Source: Pseudodesulfovibrio sp. (GTDB taxonomy: Bacteria > Desulfobacterota > Desulfovibrionia > Desulfovibrionales > Desulfovibrionaceae). From it: a DNA stretch of 32,912 nt. Under the pieces are notes generated by a model. It had not been told where the DNA came from, did no database searches, and saw only the letters and a program-made list of their open reading frames with translations. Below are positions 7,542-15,749 of this stretch, piece after piece. Positions within the stretch are counted from its first letter, which is position 1; every line of letters starts with the position of its first letter. A program made the translations under genes and the position numbers. The stretch spans positions 1 to 32,912 of the forward strand of contig JAEINO010000042.1 of NCBI GenBank assembly GCA_016342345.1, in the 5' to 3' direction.

Positions 7542-8601
7542 AAACAGAAACATCGCAGGTTCAAACCTGGCGTTTCTTGATGTCCTGGCTTGTGGCTTGG
7601 GAGCGGTAGTACTGTTGCTGACGCTCGCTCAGGAGCAGGTGTTCGGCCTCAACGGCGAAGAGCAGCGGTTGACCACGGAGTTGGTCGAGTTGCAGAGTAG
7701 CACCTCTGAAATCGAGAAGGAGATCGCCAGGATTACCAAGGTCGGTCAAGCGGTCAGTGATGAAATCATCAAAACCTCCGAGGCGTTGGCAGTGGTAAAG
7801 GACCAGGCTGCCCGCCAGTCGGACGTGGCCGACACAGAGCGTAAGAATAAGGCCTCGCTCATCGAAGGCATCAAGAAGATCAAGCTGAACAATCCAGAGG
7901 ACGTGATAGAAACGCCCGATCAGTCCGGCGAGGAAGACTATCTCATCGGCCTGAAGGTTGAAGGTCAGCGTATTGCCATTCTCGTAGATTCCAGCGCTTC
8001 CATGACTGACGAAAATCTTATCGACATCATACGGCGCAAGAATTCGTCTGCTGAGGAGAAAAAGAAGGGGCCCAAATGGCGTCGAACGATACGCATCCTT
8101 CGCTGGCTGTTGGCCAGGCTTCCCAAAAACGCACAGGTGGCCGTCGTTGTCTATAACGAAAATGCCAAGAACCTCAGTAAGCGGCCATGGACCAGAGCAA
8201 ACGATGAGAAGGGACTGACTACCATCCTGTCAAATGCCAATGCACTCGTACCCAGTGGTCCCACCAATCTGTCCAATGGACTCAAAGTCATTAAAGAACT
8301 CAATCCGTCTGATTTGTACGTCATCACCGACGGGCTACCAACTAAGGGGGATTCCGGCTGGGGGCGGCTCAACGTGTTTTCTGGCTGTAACTCCATCTTG
8401 GGCAGCTCAAGCAAAATATCAGGCGAGTGCCGAGCCCGGGTGTTTGTGGAAAGTATAAAACATAGCGGATTGCCGCGCTCTCGCAAGGTAAACGTGATTT
8501 TGCTTCCAATCGAAGGAGACCCCCATGCTCCCAGGTATTACTGGGAGTGGACGGCATTAACCGGCGGGCTGCTCATTGCACCTGCCCAGGATTGGCCATG
8601 A
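7528..8601 (+). CDS. ExbD-like transmembrane helix - coiled coil - von Willebrand A protein (first copy)
   Basis: A 357-residue protein. A basic start (MKRRRNRN) is followed by a single helix, AFLDVLACGLGAVVLLLTL (15-33). Its Asp18 sits like the proton-carrying Asp of ExbD/TolR (motif FIDV) and MotB. Residues about 40-115 form a coiled coil (LTTELVELQSSTSEIEKEI). The vWA domain (about 145-357) has the metal-site motif DSSAS, a candidate Thr in SGPTNLSNGL, and the third-motif Asp in YVITDGLPTKG, so metal-dependent ligand binding looks intact. The gene overlaps the ExbB-type gene by 14 bases. I infer that it replaces ExbD/MotB in this complex and presents the vWA domain in the periplasm. A TTG one codon upstream is an alternative start. 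Confidence 0.88.
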   Translation: MKRRRNRNIAGSNLAFLDVLACGLGAVVLLLTLAQEQVFGLNGEEQRLTTELVELQSSTSEIEKEIARITKVGQAVSDEIIKTSEALAVVKDQAARQSDVADTERKNKASLIEGIKKIKLNNPEDVIETPDQSGEEDYLIGLKVEGQRIAILVDSSASMTDENLIDIIRRKNSSAEEKKKGPKWRRTIRILRWLLARLPKNAQVAVVVYNENAKNLSKRPWTRANDEKGLTTILSNANALVPSGPTNLSNGLKVIKELNPSDLYVITDGLPTKGDSGWGRLNVFSGCNSILGSSSKISGECRARVFVESIKHSGLPRSRKVNVILLPIEGDPHAPRYYWEWTALTGGLLIAPAQDWP

Positions 8602-9551
8602 GAAGAAAGAACCGCGAACTGGACATTTTCAGTCTGTCGTTTCTTGACGTTTTTGCGTGTGCTTTGGGGGCATCCATTCTGTTGGTGTTGATTTCAAACT
8701 TCAATAAGAGCAACGCTGTCGTCCCGGCAACAGAGGGGATCGAGGACAAGCTCGAATTGATCCTCTCCGAGGAGAAGAAGTTTCAAGGTCTTGAGCAGGT
8801 CCTCGCCGAAAGGACGCAGGGCCTTTCGGACAGCAGGCTGCTTCTGCAGCGTCTGAAACAATTCATGGCCGACCAGAAAATGGGAGTCGGGGCGACTAGC
8901 CAGGAGCTGGACAAACTCCAAGAGGAGAATGAAGGCCTTGCTCTGGTGCAGTCGTCGCTGACGAAGTCCGCAGCCATCAAGCCGAGTTCTGCCACTGTGC
9001 GCGACAAAGAAGAAGTGGGTGGTATTCCGGTGGACAGTGAGTATATCATATTCATAATCGATACGTCGGGCAGCATGAAGGCAATTTGGTCCCGGGTGCT
9101 ACGGGAGATGGAGCACATTCTGGAGATTCATCCACAGGTGAAGGGTTTTCAGGTGCTCAACGACAACGGATTTCATGCCCTTTCCGGGTATAAGGGAAAG
9201 TGGATTCCGGACTCCAAGTCGCGGCGCAAGGCCATTTTGAGGCGCTTGGACGATTGGGACCGTGCTTCCAACAGCAGTCCGGTGGAGGGGCTTGAGAAGG
9301 CGTTGCGGCAATATGCACTCAAGGCAACCACCCTCTCAATCTACATTATCGGCGATGACTACTCGGGAGCGGCGTTCGATCAGGCCCTAGACTCCATCAA
9401 CCGGTTGAACAGGTCTGGGAGCAGAGGAAAGCGCCATGCCAAAATCCACGCGGTCGGGTTCTTGTCGGAAAACACCACGGGACGGTTTCCCATTCTCATG
9501 ACGGAAGTGACAAGGCAAAATGGTGGAACGTTCATAGCGCTGCCGTACTAA
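8598..9551 (+). CDS. ExbD-like transmembrane helix - coiled coil - von Willebrand A protein (second copy)
   Basis: A 317-residue paralogue of the preceding protein with the same layout: MRRKNREL, helix SLSFLDVFACALGASILLVLI (12-32) with Asp17 in the FLDV motif, a helical/coiled-coil part about 45-120, and a vWA domain about 145-317. The first metal motif DTSGS is present. The second-motif threonine is not obvious (NSSPVEGLEKAL) and the third motif reads IIGDDYSG, so metal binding may differ from the first copy. ATG 8598 overlaps the previous TGA as ATGA, so the two are translationally coupled. Because ExbB/MotA-type channels hold two one-helix subunits, two unlike paralogues could form a heterodimer; this is inference. 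It is the last gene of the run. Confidence 0.88.
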   Translation: MRRKNRELDIFSLSFLDVFACALGASILLVLISNFNKSNAVVPATEGIEDKLELILSEEKKFQGLEQVLAERTQGLSDSRLLLQRLKQFMADQKMGVGATSQELDKLQEENEGLALVQSSLTKSAAIKPSSATVRDKEEVGGIPVDSEYIIFIIDTSGSMKAIWSRVLREMEHILEIHPQVKGFQVLNDNGFHALSGYKGKWIPDSKSRRKAILRRLDDWDRASNSSPVEGLEKALRQYALKATTLSIYIIGDDYSGAAFDQALDSINRLNRSGSRGKRHAKIHAVGFLSENTTGRFPILMTEVTRQNGGTFIALPY

Positions 9552-9555
9552 CCTC

Positions 9556-9713
9556 TAGGGAAGTACTGATTAATTCAATTTTCAGGAAGTGTTGTAGAAT
9601 TATTCGCTGGCAAGGCGCAAGAAAACCTCAAGGCCGACGCGTACTTCCTGTACGCTAGGATTTGATGTTTTTAAAGCAACGAAGCCAGCGGACAATTATG
9701 CAGTGCTTCCCTA
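9556..9713 (+). mobile_element. 158-bp palindromic MITE-like element, left copy
   Basis: It begins TAGGGAAGTACTG and ends CAGTGCTTCCCTA, an imperfect terminal inverted repeat with TA at both tips. A subterminal pair, TTATTCGCTGGC and its inverse GCCAGCGGACAA, adds to the palindrome. It carries no gene. A second copy of exactly the same length lies inverted at 18860-19017. It starts five bases after the vWA operon ends. Its hairpin could also stop transcription. Confidence 0.8.
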
Positions 9714-9883
9714 GGGGGAGCCCATTTAGTATGATGAACAACTGGGGCCAAGACAAGCCTAGAAGAGAATCCAAAGGAAAGGATAGCTCTTCGTAGTTTT
9801 TCTGGGTCGTAATAGTTGTCTCGCCATTCAAATCACTCATACTGGAGGTTTCTCTGTCTTAGGGGCCAGTGCTGCTCGCGTTA
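9714..9883. other. flank between the MITE copy and the CRISPR array
   Basis: No confident gene. A minus-strand frame starting at 9840 (MSDLNGETTITTQ) runs into the MITE at 9713 and could be the N-terminal stub of a gene cut by the element. I do not recognise it. This is the leader-distal (trailer) side of the array. Confidence 0.3.
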
Positions 9884-11042
9884 GTTTCAATCCACGCCCC
9901 CGTGTAGGGGGCGACTTTTAATCTTGTGTTCAAAATTTTTTATTATTTCGTTTCAATCCACGCCCCCGTGTAGGGGGCGACACTCACCGGACTTAGCCCA
10001 AGCCCGCACCACAAAGTTTCAATCCACGCCCCCGTGTAGGGGGCGACATCCTGCAGCCCACTCCGCGTGGGTTGATAGCCAGTTTTAATCCACGCCCCCG
10101 TGTAGGGGGCGACCGTCTGAGCATGGGTCAACTTTTGTCCACGATATTGTTTCAATCCACGCCCCCGTGTAGGGGGCGACTATCTGAGCGGATGTATGGC
10201 CTTGGTAGTATCCAGTTTCAATCCACGCCCCCGTGTAGGGGGCGACTGGCCCGGTAAGACGATCTATGGAGATATCAAGGGTTTCAATCCACGCCCCCGT
10301 GTAGGGGGCGACGTGCGCTGGAGATTCCGGCAGGCAGCACCGAGGGCGTTTCAATCCACGCCCCCGTGTAGGGGGCGACGTTACTGCGACGCTCATAGGC
10401 ACATTGGAGAACAGTTTCAATCCACGCCCCCGTGTAGGGGGCGACACCGCAACGAGGTCGAGGCCGGGTTGCGGCGAGAGTTTCAATCCACGCCCCCGTG
10501 TAGGGGGCGACTGACAGTAAGACTACCGAGTCTCAAATCCTTGCAGTTTCAATCCACGCCCCCGTGTAGGGGGCGACCACACCGGACAAAATAGCCAAGA
10601 CCAGCAAACAAGTTTCAATCCACGCCCCCGTGTAGGGGGCGACTTTTGTGATGAACTAAACTTATTACAAGATAAGTTGTTTCAATCCACGCCCCCGTGT
10701 AGGGGGCGACTCAACAGTGGATCCGGTAAAGCCGGTGACAACGCGTTTCAATCCACGCCCCCGTGTAGGGGGCGACAGCGTTGGACACTCTGTCTGAATG
10801 GCGAGAGCTTGTTTCAATCCACGCCCCCGTGTAGGGGGCGACCATTGCTGAAATACGACCCCGTTACGCACTCATTGTTTCAATCCACGCCCCCGTGTAG
10901 GGGGCGACCAGAGATAACGCTGTCAAACTCAGTCAGCAAGAAAGTTTCAATCCACGCCCCCGTGTAGGGGGCGACGCCCTGAACCTGTCTAGATTCGGGC
11001 TGTGATTGTTGTTTCAATCCACGCCCCCGTGTAGGGGGCGAC
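9884..11042 (-). CRISPR. type I-C CRISPR array, 18 repeats and 17 spacers
   Basis: Eighteen 32-bp repeats alternate with 17 spacers of 34-35 bp. In plus orientation the repeat starts GTTTCAATCCACG and ends GTAGGGGGCGAC, with a 7-bp CGCCCCC/GGGGGCG stem. On the minus strand each repeat ends in GGATTGAAAC, the usual I-C crRNA 5' tag, so transcription should run from 11042 toward 9884. That places the leader at 11043-11219, next to cas2. Repeat starts are 9884, 9950, 10016, 10082, 10149, 10215, 10281, 10348, 10414, 10480, 10546, 10612, 10679, 10745, 10811, 10877, 10944 and 11011. Only the repeat at 10082 differs (T for C at its fifth base). No spacer matches the rest of the window by eye. Confidence 0.98.
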
Positions 11043-11219
11043 GGTGGAGTGTTGAAGTCCTTTGGTGGTGCGTGTTATGAGATGCGGAATCGCGAACCGT
11101 AAACACAGCAACACTCCGAAAAATGTTTTTTCTATGTAATAAGTTGTAACATTTTGTTATTATTGAAAATCTAAGCGGTGCGAACTTCCCGGCATTTTGC
11201 GAACAGCTTGGGGTTCGCA
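11043..11219 (-). promoter_or_regulatory. CRISPR leader
   Basis: This non-coding stretch lies between the end of cas2 and the first repeat, with an AT-rich core (about 11125-11172). It holds a 9-bp inverted repeat, GGAGTGTTG (11046-11054) and CAACACTCC (11109-11117), beside the repeat-proximal end. The hexamer GCGAAC occurs three times (11092, 11180, 11199), and its inverse lies at 11213-11218, reaching into the end of cas2. Position and composition fit the leader holding the pre-crRNA promoter and the spacer-insertion signals. I did not find a convincing -35/-10 pair. Confidence 0.75.
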
Positions 11220-11513
11220 CTACAGAATCAGGACGTCTGTTTCCGGATCATATGTACTCCCGCAGCCATGCTGCTCCACCCGGCGTTGCCAGTTTTTGCC
11301 CAAAAAATAAAAACGAAGGTTGTCCCTTTCTTCGGCGTAAGCCTCCAGCAGGCGATGTCGCAATTGAGCCCATTGGGCCGGGTCAACCACACATTCAAAT
11401 ACGGAATATTGAACGCGTTGCCCATAGCTTTCGCAAATTTTGGCAATCCTGCGGAGGCGGCGTGGACCGCCCGAATCCTCGAAACTAACGTCATAACTTA
11501 CCAGAACAAGCAT
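11220..11513 (-). CDS. cas2: CRISPR-associated endoribonuclease Cas2
   Basis: A 97-residue protein of normal Cas2 length. It opens MLVLVSYDVS, with the strand-ending Asp8 typical of the family, followed by RRLRRIAKICESYGQRVQYSVFEC and LRFYFLGKNW. Cas2 forms the central dimer of the Cas1-Cas2 complex that inserts new spacers at the leader end of the array, which lies directly downstream. It begins two bases after the cas1 stop and is the last gene of the cas operon. The stop overlaps the inverted GCGAAC motif cluster of the leader region. Confidence 0.96.
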   Translation of the reverse strand: MLVLVSYDVSFEDSGGPRRLRRIAKICESYGQRVQYSVFECVVDPAQWAQLRHRLLEAYAEERDNLRFYFLGKNWQRRVEQHGCGSTYDPETDVLIL

Positions 11514-11515
11514 AC

Positions 11516-12547
11516 TTATTTCCAGAAATATGGCGGGTAACCATCCAAATCACCACGGATGCACCGTGCCATCAGTTGCGCCTGCACATGAAACGCAAGG
11601 CCAATGGGGATGCGCTCATTGAGAAATGGATGTGTGACTTCGTCCTGCTTGCGCTTTTGCCATGCAGTCAAAACCACTTTTCGTGTGTCATCGTCCATAA
11701 ATACAGCACCACTTTCCTTGCGCACAAAACCCCGTGCGCGGACCTCTCCACGGTTGATGAGTGACAAGACCAGCCTGTCCGCCAAAAAGGAACGAAATTC
11801 CTCCATCACGTCCAGAGCGAGGCCCGGTCGCCCCGGTCTGTCGCGATGTAGAAAACCCACTTGCGGATCAAGCCCTACCGCCTCCAGCGCAGATCGGATG
11901 TCATGTGCCAGCAAGGTGTATACGAACGAAAGCAGGCAGTTGACTGCGTCCAGTGGAGGTCGGCGGTTTCGACCATTGAAGAAAAATGTTTCCCGTCCCT
12001 GCAAAATTGTCTGATCAAACACCGAAAAATAGGCGTTTGCCGCTTGTCCTTCCATGCCACGTGCCTCTTCCACGGAGAGATCTGACCGCAGGCGTTGGGC
12101 ACTGTCGTCAAGGGAGGAAATCACTTGCTTGACGGCGGCTGCGTTTACGCGGTCCCCATGATCGCGCAGACAACGCCGCAGTACGGCTCGTGAATTGGCG
12201 ACCTTGCCTGCAATGACAGATCGCGCCATGCTCGCTGAGGCTCTGGAATCGTCCGCCTGCCGGTATTGCGCTCGGCGGAGCAGGACATTTCCGCTCTGCG
12301 GACCGCGCACTCCCGCAAGAAATCGTCCCCGCTCGGTCAGAAAGGACAGCGTCACTCCCTTTTCCCCGCAATGTCCGAGCAGAAACGGGCTGCATAGTAC
12401 ATTGCCGAAGCAGACAATGCCGTCGAGCACATGGACGGGGAATCGTTTTTTATCGCCATCCTCGGAGCGCACCACAACGCATTCACCATCTTTGGAGAGA
12501 TAGCTACCCTGCGATGTGACGTAGAGCGTGTTTAATAATTTTTTCAT
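11516..12547 (-). CDS. cas1: CRISPR-associated integrase Cas1 (type I-C)
   Basis: A 343-residue protein starting MKKLLNTLYVTSQGSYLSKDG, typical of I-C Cas1. The C-terminal helical domain has LLSFVYTLLAHDIRSALEAVGLDP and the metal-site segment GFLHRDRPGRPGLALDVMEEFR, with the conserved His and Asp. It inserts protospacer DNA at the leader-repeat junction together with Cas2. The ATG at 12547 shares its A with the cas4 stop (TAATG), which fixes this start over longer frames running back to 12604. The length is normal and I see no broken motif. Confidence 0.96.
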   Translation of the reverse strand: MKKLLNTLYVTSQGSYLSKDGECVVVRSEDGDKKRFPVHVLDGIVCFGNVLCSPFLLGHCGEKGVTLSFLTERGRFLAGVRGPQSGNVLLRRAQYRQADDSRASASMARSVIAGKVANSRAVLRRCLRDHGDRVNAAAVKQVISSLDDSAQRLRSDLSVEEARGMEGQAANAYFSVFDQTILQGRETFFFNGRNRRPPLDAVNCLLSFVYTLLAHDIRSALEAVGLDPQVGFLHRDRPGRPGLALDVMEEFRSFLADRLVLSLINRGEVRARGFVRKESGAVFMDDDTRKVVLTAWQKRKQDEVTHPFLNERIPIGLAFHVQAQLMARCIRGDLDGYPPYFWK

Positions 12548-13155
12548 TACTCCAGCCCGTTGAGTAGGTAGGTTGTCACATTCTTGCGAGTTTTGGGCAT
12601 ACATGCCTCCTTTAATGAACAGCCCCGGCAGCGCGTGCCGAAATTGGCCACAGGGATCGTTCCGCTTTCGATCATCACATGCATGGCGTTGCAGTTTCGT
12701 TCAACCGCGTCACGTAGTTCGTTGTCCAAAGTGACGCGTTCCCGGCGGCGGGGTTTGCCATAGAAAATGGCTCCATGCCTAATGGTTACGCCGAGCATCT
12801 CCTCTAGACATATCGCCTGTGCACAAAGCTGTGCGCGGTCCCAGTCCTCAATCTTGGGGCTGCCGCGTTTGTATTCCACCGGATAAGGAATTTTTTGGCC
12901 ATCCGGTCCGGGCCGCATTTCCACAACGTCGGTAATGCCATACAGTCCCAGTCGTTGACTTCGTATGGGTACGGTCCGGTCTTCGGCAATGCCTCCGCGC
13001 CGCCCGGAAGCCCCGGAATCGGCGCGGAGGTGCAAAAGCCTTCCTTCGGTGGTGAATCGGTTTTCGATCCACACTTTTTCCACATGAATCAGCGCGCATT
13101 GCCGGGGGCAATACATATAGTGCTGCAATGCAGAAAGCGGCAGGGTGCGGTCCAT
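12547..13155 (-). CDS. cas4: CRISPR-associated exonuclease Cas4 (type I-C)
   Basis: A 202-residue protein with the iron-sulfur cysteines in place: YCPRQC near the N-terminus (second Cys is first ligand) and CRGCSLKEAC at the C-terminus. The RecB-like nuclease core shows YGITDVVE and PVEYKRG. In I-C systems Cas4 acts with Cas1 to trim prespacers and select those with the right PAM and orientation. It starts two bases after the cas7 stop and overlaps cas1 by one base. All key residues expected of an active enzyme are visible. Confidence 0.95.
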   Translation of the reverse strand: MDRTLPLSALQHYMYCPRQCALIHVEKVWIENRFTTEGRLLHLRADSGASGRRGGIAEDRTVPIRSQRLGLYGITDVVEMRPGPDGQKIPYPVEYKRGSPKIEDWDRAQLCAQAICLEEMLGVTIRHGAIFYGKPRRRERVTLDNELRDAVERNCNAMHVMIESGTIPVANFGTRCRGCSLKEACMPKTRKNVTTYLLNGLE

Positions 13156-13157
13156 GG

Positions 13158-14030
13158 CTAGAAGTGTATTTTCATTGCGACCTCGGCGGGGATGGCGGAT
13201 TCGTCCACGGCAACTGTATAATCCTTGAATGCCCGGGCCGGGCCGTCGCCGTTTCGTGAGATGGTCACGGCTTCGAACAGCGTGTGTGCCGGGGCATTGC
13301 CCAGCGTATCTTGGTGCTTGAACACGACCAGGCCGCGTGCGCTCATCTTGCCCCGTGCGGCCGAGTGGTCGTGGTCAAACATGTTTGTCAATGCCTGCCA
13401 GAACAGTGCAAGGTCGTCCTCGGAAAATCCGGTTCCCTTGTCGCCAGCGGCAAGATGTGCGGAGATAAACCCTTCGGCCCGGTACAGAGCATAAGGCACA
13501 ATGTGTTTGCGGCCCATGGTGCGGTTGTCGCCATCCTGCGCCTTGGCCTCCTTCTCGGTTTCCACGGCCATACGGGTGATGGAAATCTCGGCGGGAATGA
13601 TCGGCTCCACGCTCTTGGCAAAGGTCAACTGCACGGGGCCGCGCACCTGGCCGCAGTTGTTTTCTTTGGTGGACATGACCGCCCCAAAGGTTCGTACATC
13701 AAAGAAGTTGGCGCACATCCACTTGCGGGCAGCGGTAATTTGATCTTCTTTTTTTGTGAGTTTCTTGACCTCTTCGGTCTTGTACGCAGGCTCGCGTGTC
13801 AGAGAAAGAACACCTTTTTCTGCAATGTAAATGTTGTAGCCTTCCTTTCCGGGCTTGGCTATTTCCACAAAGTTGCGAATTTTGCGTTTCAGGCAGACAT
13901 CGGTGACCAAGCCGTGGCCGGTTTCCGGGTCTATGCGCGGGGTGTTGCCCGCATCAGGGTCGCCGTTGGGGTTGCCGTTTTCCACGTCGAACAGGTAGAC
14001 GAATTCATAGCGATTGTTGATGATGGTCAT
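13158..14030 (-). CDS. cas7c: type I-C Cascade backbone protein Cas7 (Csd2)
   Basis: A 290-residue protein with the Csd2/Csh2 hallmark near the N-terminus, YLFDVENGNPNGDPDAGNTP, then LVTDVCLKRKIRNF, FFDVRTFGAVMST, GPVQLTFAKSVEPI and GRKHIVPYALYRAEGFI. Several copies bind along the crRNA spacer and form the filament of the interference complex. GGAGG lies upstream of the ATG within the end of cas8c, and the gap between the genes is only three bases. Length is normal for the family. Confidence 0.96.
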   Translation of the reverse strand: MTIINNRYEFVYLFDVENGNPNGDPDAGNTPRIDPETGHGLVTDVCLKRKIRNFVEIAKPGKEGYNIYIAEKGVLSLTREPAYKTEEVKKLTKKEDQITAARKWMCANFFDVRTFGAVMSTKENNCGQVRGPVQLTFAKSVEPIIPAEISITRMAVETEKEAKAQDGDNRTMGRKHIVPYALYRAEGFISAHLAAGDKGTGFSEDDLALFWQALTNMFDHDHSAARGKMSARGLVVFKHQDTLGNAPAHTLFEAVTISRNGDGPARAFKDYTVAVDESAIPAEVAMKIHF

Positions 14031-14033
14031 GGT

Positions 14034-15749
14034 TTAGTCCTCCGTTTTATTGTCTTTTTTGGTAAAAAAATCCTGGCGCTGCTGATAGTATCCGAGGATG
14101 AACATTCCCTGCTTTTCCGATGACATGGAAGCCGGGAATCCGGTTGATGCGTCAATACCGCCAATGATGTCCTGAATCTGTTTTTCGAGAGTGACAGCCC
14201 ATCCTGGTTTGTCTTTGCGAATCTTTGCCAGCCCGTGCTGGGCGTTTTTGAGAATGATGGGGAACGACCGCCCCGGCGTTGCCGCGGCCGAGCTGAAAAA
14301 GCGGTCACGTACCGTGGCGTTTGCGCCGGGAATAGCTTCTTCCTGAATCCGTTCAACAATGGCAAAAAGTCTGCCTAGACGGTAGCCGATGTCCGTGTTT
14401 GTCGTATCAAGTGTCATATGAATCTCCTGGTTCCTGTTGCGAACGAGAAAGGCCTTTATGATTGCCGCCCGCAGATAATTGATTTCTCTGTCGGCTCGGA
14501 TGCGCCCGAGGACCGCTGAGAGAAGTGTCTGCGGGTACGGCTGATTATGAGTGATGGCGCGGAGGAGTTGGCCGGACAGAAGCGGCGAGATGTTTTTGGA
14601 GTCCCGCTGCGGGGCCAATTCCCTGAGCAACTGCCATGGAGTAGGGTGCTCGGGATCGGCATCGAAACGACGTTGCAAGGTCAGTGCCCGGTAATGCTTC
14701 CCGAGGTTCTCTGCCATATCGCCCACGGTTGTCACATGCCAGAACCGCACGGAGATGCGTGCTGCATTCGGTGACAGGCCGAGTACGTAAAACGGGACAT
14801 CCTCCCGTCCCAACTCCTGCGGGTATTTCCCTTTGGAAATAGTCGACAGATAGCTTTCCAGCCGGTTGATCAGAGCTTCGTCTTCGGCTTTTTTGGCGCC
14901 CATGCCGAAGGCGAACAATGTGTGGGCTTCGCCCGGACCGTCGGACCAGAACACGATGGTCGTGTCGCCTACCTGCACCTTGTGGTTGCTGTTCGGGGCG
15001 AGCAGGTGATTCAGGGCCGTGGTGTAAGCAAAGGCGGCCAACTCCGAAACCGGGGCGTTCCGGTTCTGCTTTTTGCCGAACGAAATCGCTGCATCAAAGT
15101 TGAATGAAATGATCGAGGCCCCCGCGGTCTGCGCGCCCGGTACGCCCTTGATTTTGGCATGTGTTGACGGGATGGGAGCCTGCTCGCCCGTGACCAGGCA
15201 CATGGCCGTGTCACCGCCTTCGGCGGCAGCACAATGATTGCACCACGCCTTACGAAACGCGGGGCGGTCGTGCAGAAATCCGGGTTCGCCATCGAGCTGG
15301 AAGACGATGTTCCAGCCGATGATTTCTTCCCATCCATGCAAAGCCTCTGCCTGTCCCGGTTCCCACATTTCAAGAAACGCTAGCAGGGATCTTGCGCCTT
15401 CGTCCTCCACGCCTTCCAGCACGGCCATTGTCTTTTTTTTGAAGGCCTCATGGGTTTGCGTCGTGCGTTCGGGCTTGCCCTTGTCGTCAGCGCCGAGCAC
15501 GTAGCCGGTGTTGTCCCAGGCAAAATTCGACGCAACTCCAGACGCACGCACCACCGGTCCCGGCACCTCGATACGCCGTGCCCTTCCTTTTTCGTCGCGC
15601 AGGTCCAATGGTTTGCCCACCAGTTGCCCCTGCTGGTCCAGCGTCAGGCAGAAATGCACTCCCTGCCTGCCAAAACCATATTCCGGCACATCCGCATCCG
15701 GGTCTTCCCGCAGGAGGTTGTAATATTGATTCAATGCGTAAAGAATCAT
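14034..15749 (-). CDS. cas8c: type I-C Cascade large subunit Cas8c (Csd1)
   Basis: A 571-residue protein of the Csd1 family: it opens MILYALNQYYNLLREDPD and contains CLVTGEQAPIPSTHAKIKGVPGAQTAGASIISFN and PNSNHKVQVGDTTIVFWSDG, segments typical of Csd1, with QTLLSAVLGRIRADREINYLRAAIIKAF toward the C-terminus. The large subunit recognises the PAM and helps recruit Cas3. In I-C systems an internal translation start within cas8c can also yield a small Cas11-like subunit, which would come from the C-terminal part here. The start overlaps the cas5 stop by four bases (ATGA). Confidence 0.96.
   Translation of the reverse strand: MILYALNQYYNLLREDPDADVPEYGFGRQGVHFCLTLDQQGQLVGKPLDLRDEKGRARRIEVPGPVVRASGVASNFAWDNTGYVLGADDKGKPERTTQTHEAFKKKTMAVLEGVEDEGARSLLAFLEMWEPGQAEALHGWEEIIGWNIVFQLDGEPGFLHDRPAFRKAWCNHCAAAEGGDTAMCLVTGEQAPIPSTHAKIKGVPGAQTAGASIISFNFDAAISFGKKQNRNAPVSELAAFAYTTALNHLLAPNSNHKVQVGDTTIVFWSDGPGEAHTLFAFGMGAKKAEDEALINRLESYLSTISKGKYPQELGREDVPFYVLGLSPNAARISVRFWHVTTVGDMAENLGKHYRALTLQRRFDADPEHPTPWQLLRELAPQRDSKNISPLLSGQLLRAITHNQPYPQTLLSAVLGRIRADREINYLRAAIIKAFLVRNRNQEIHMTLDTTNTDIGYRLGRLFAIVERIQEEAIPGANATVRDRFFSSAAATPGRSFPIILKNAQHGLAKIRKDKPGWAVTLEKQIQDIIGGIDASTGFPASMSSEKQGMFILGYYQQRQDFFTKKDNKTED

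Noticed and set aside
633-9551. A Zorya anti-phage system
   Set aside because: There is a MotA-like gene, but the partner proteins end in vWA domains, not an OmpA-type peptidoglycan-binding domain, and no ZorC/D/E-like helicase, nuclease or EH-signature protein is nearby.
9655-9840. 61-codon minus-strand frame beside the array
   Set aside because: Its last third is MITE sequence. The first part could be a truncated gene but I cannot recognise it, so I only note it in the flank entry.
9943-10967. Open frames running through the CRISPR array on both strands
   Set aside because: Their translations are the repeat unit over and over (for example [10 protein letters not shown]); they reflect the 66-67-bp period, not genes.
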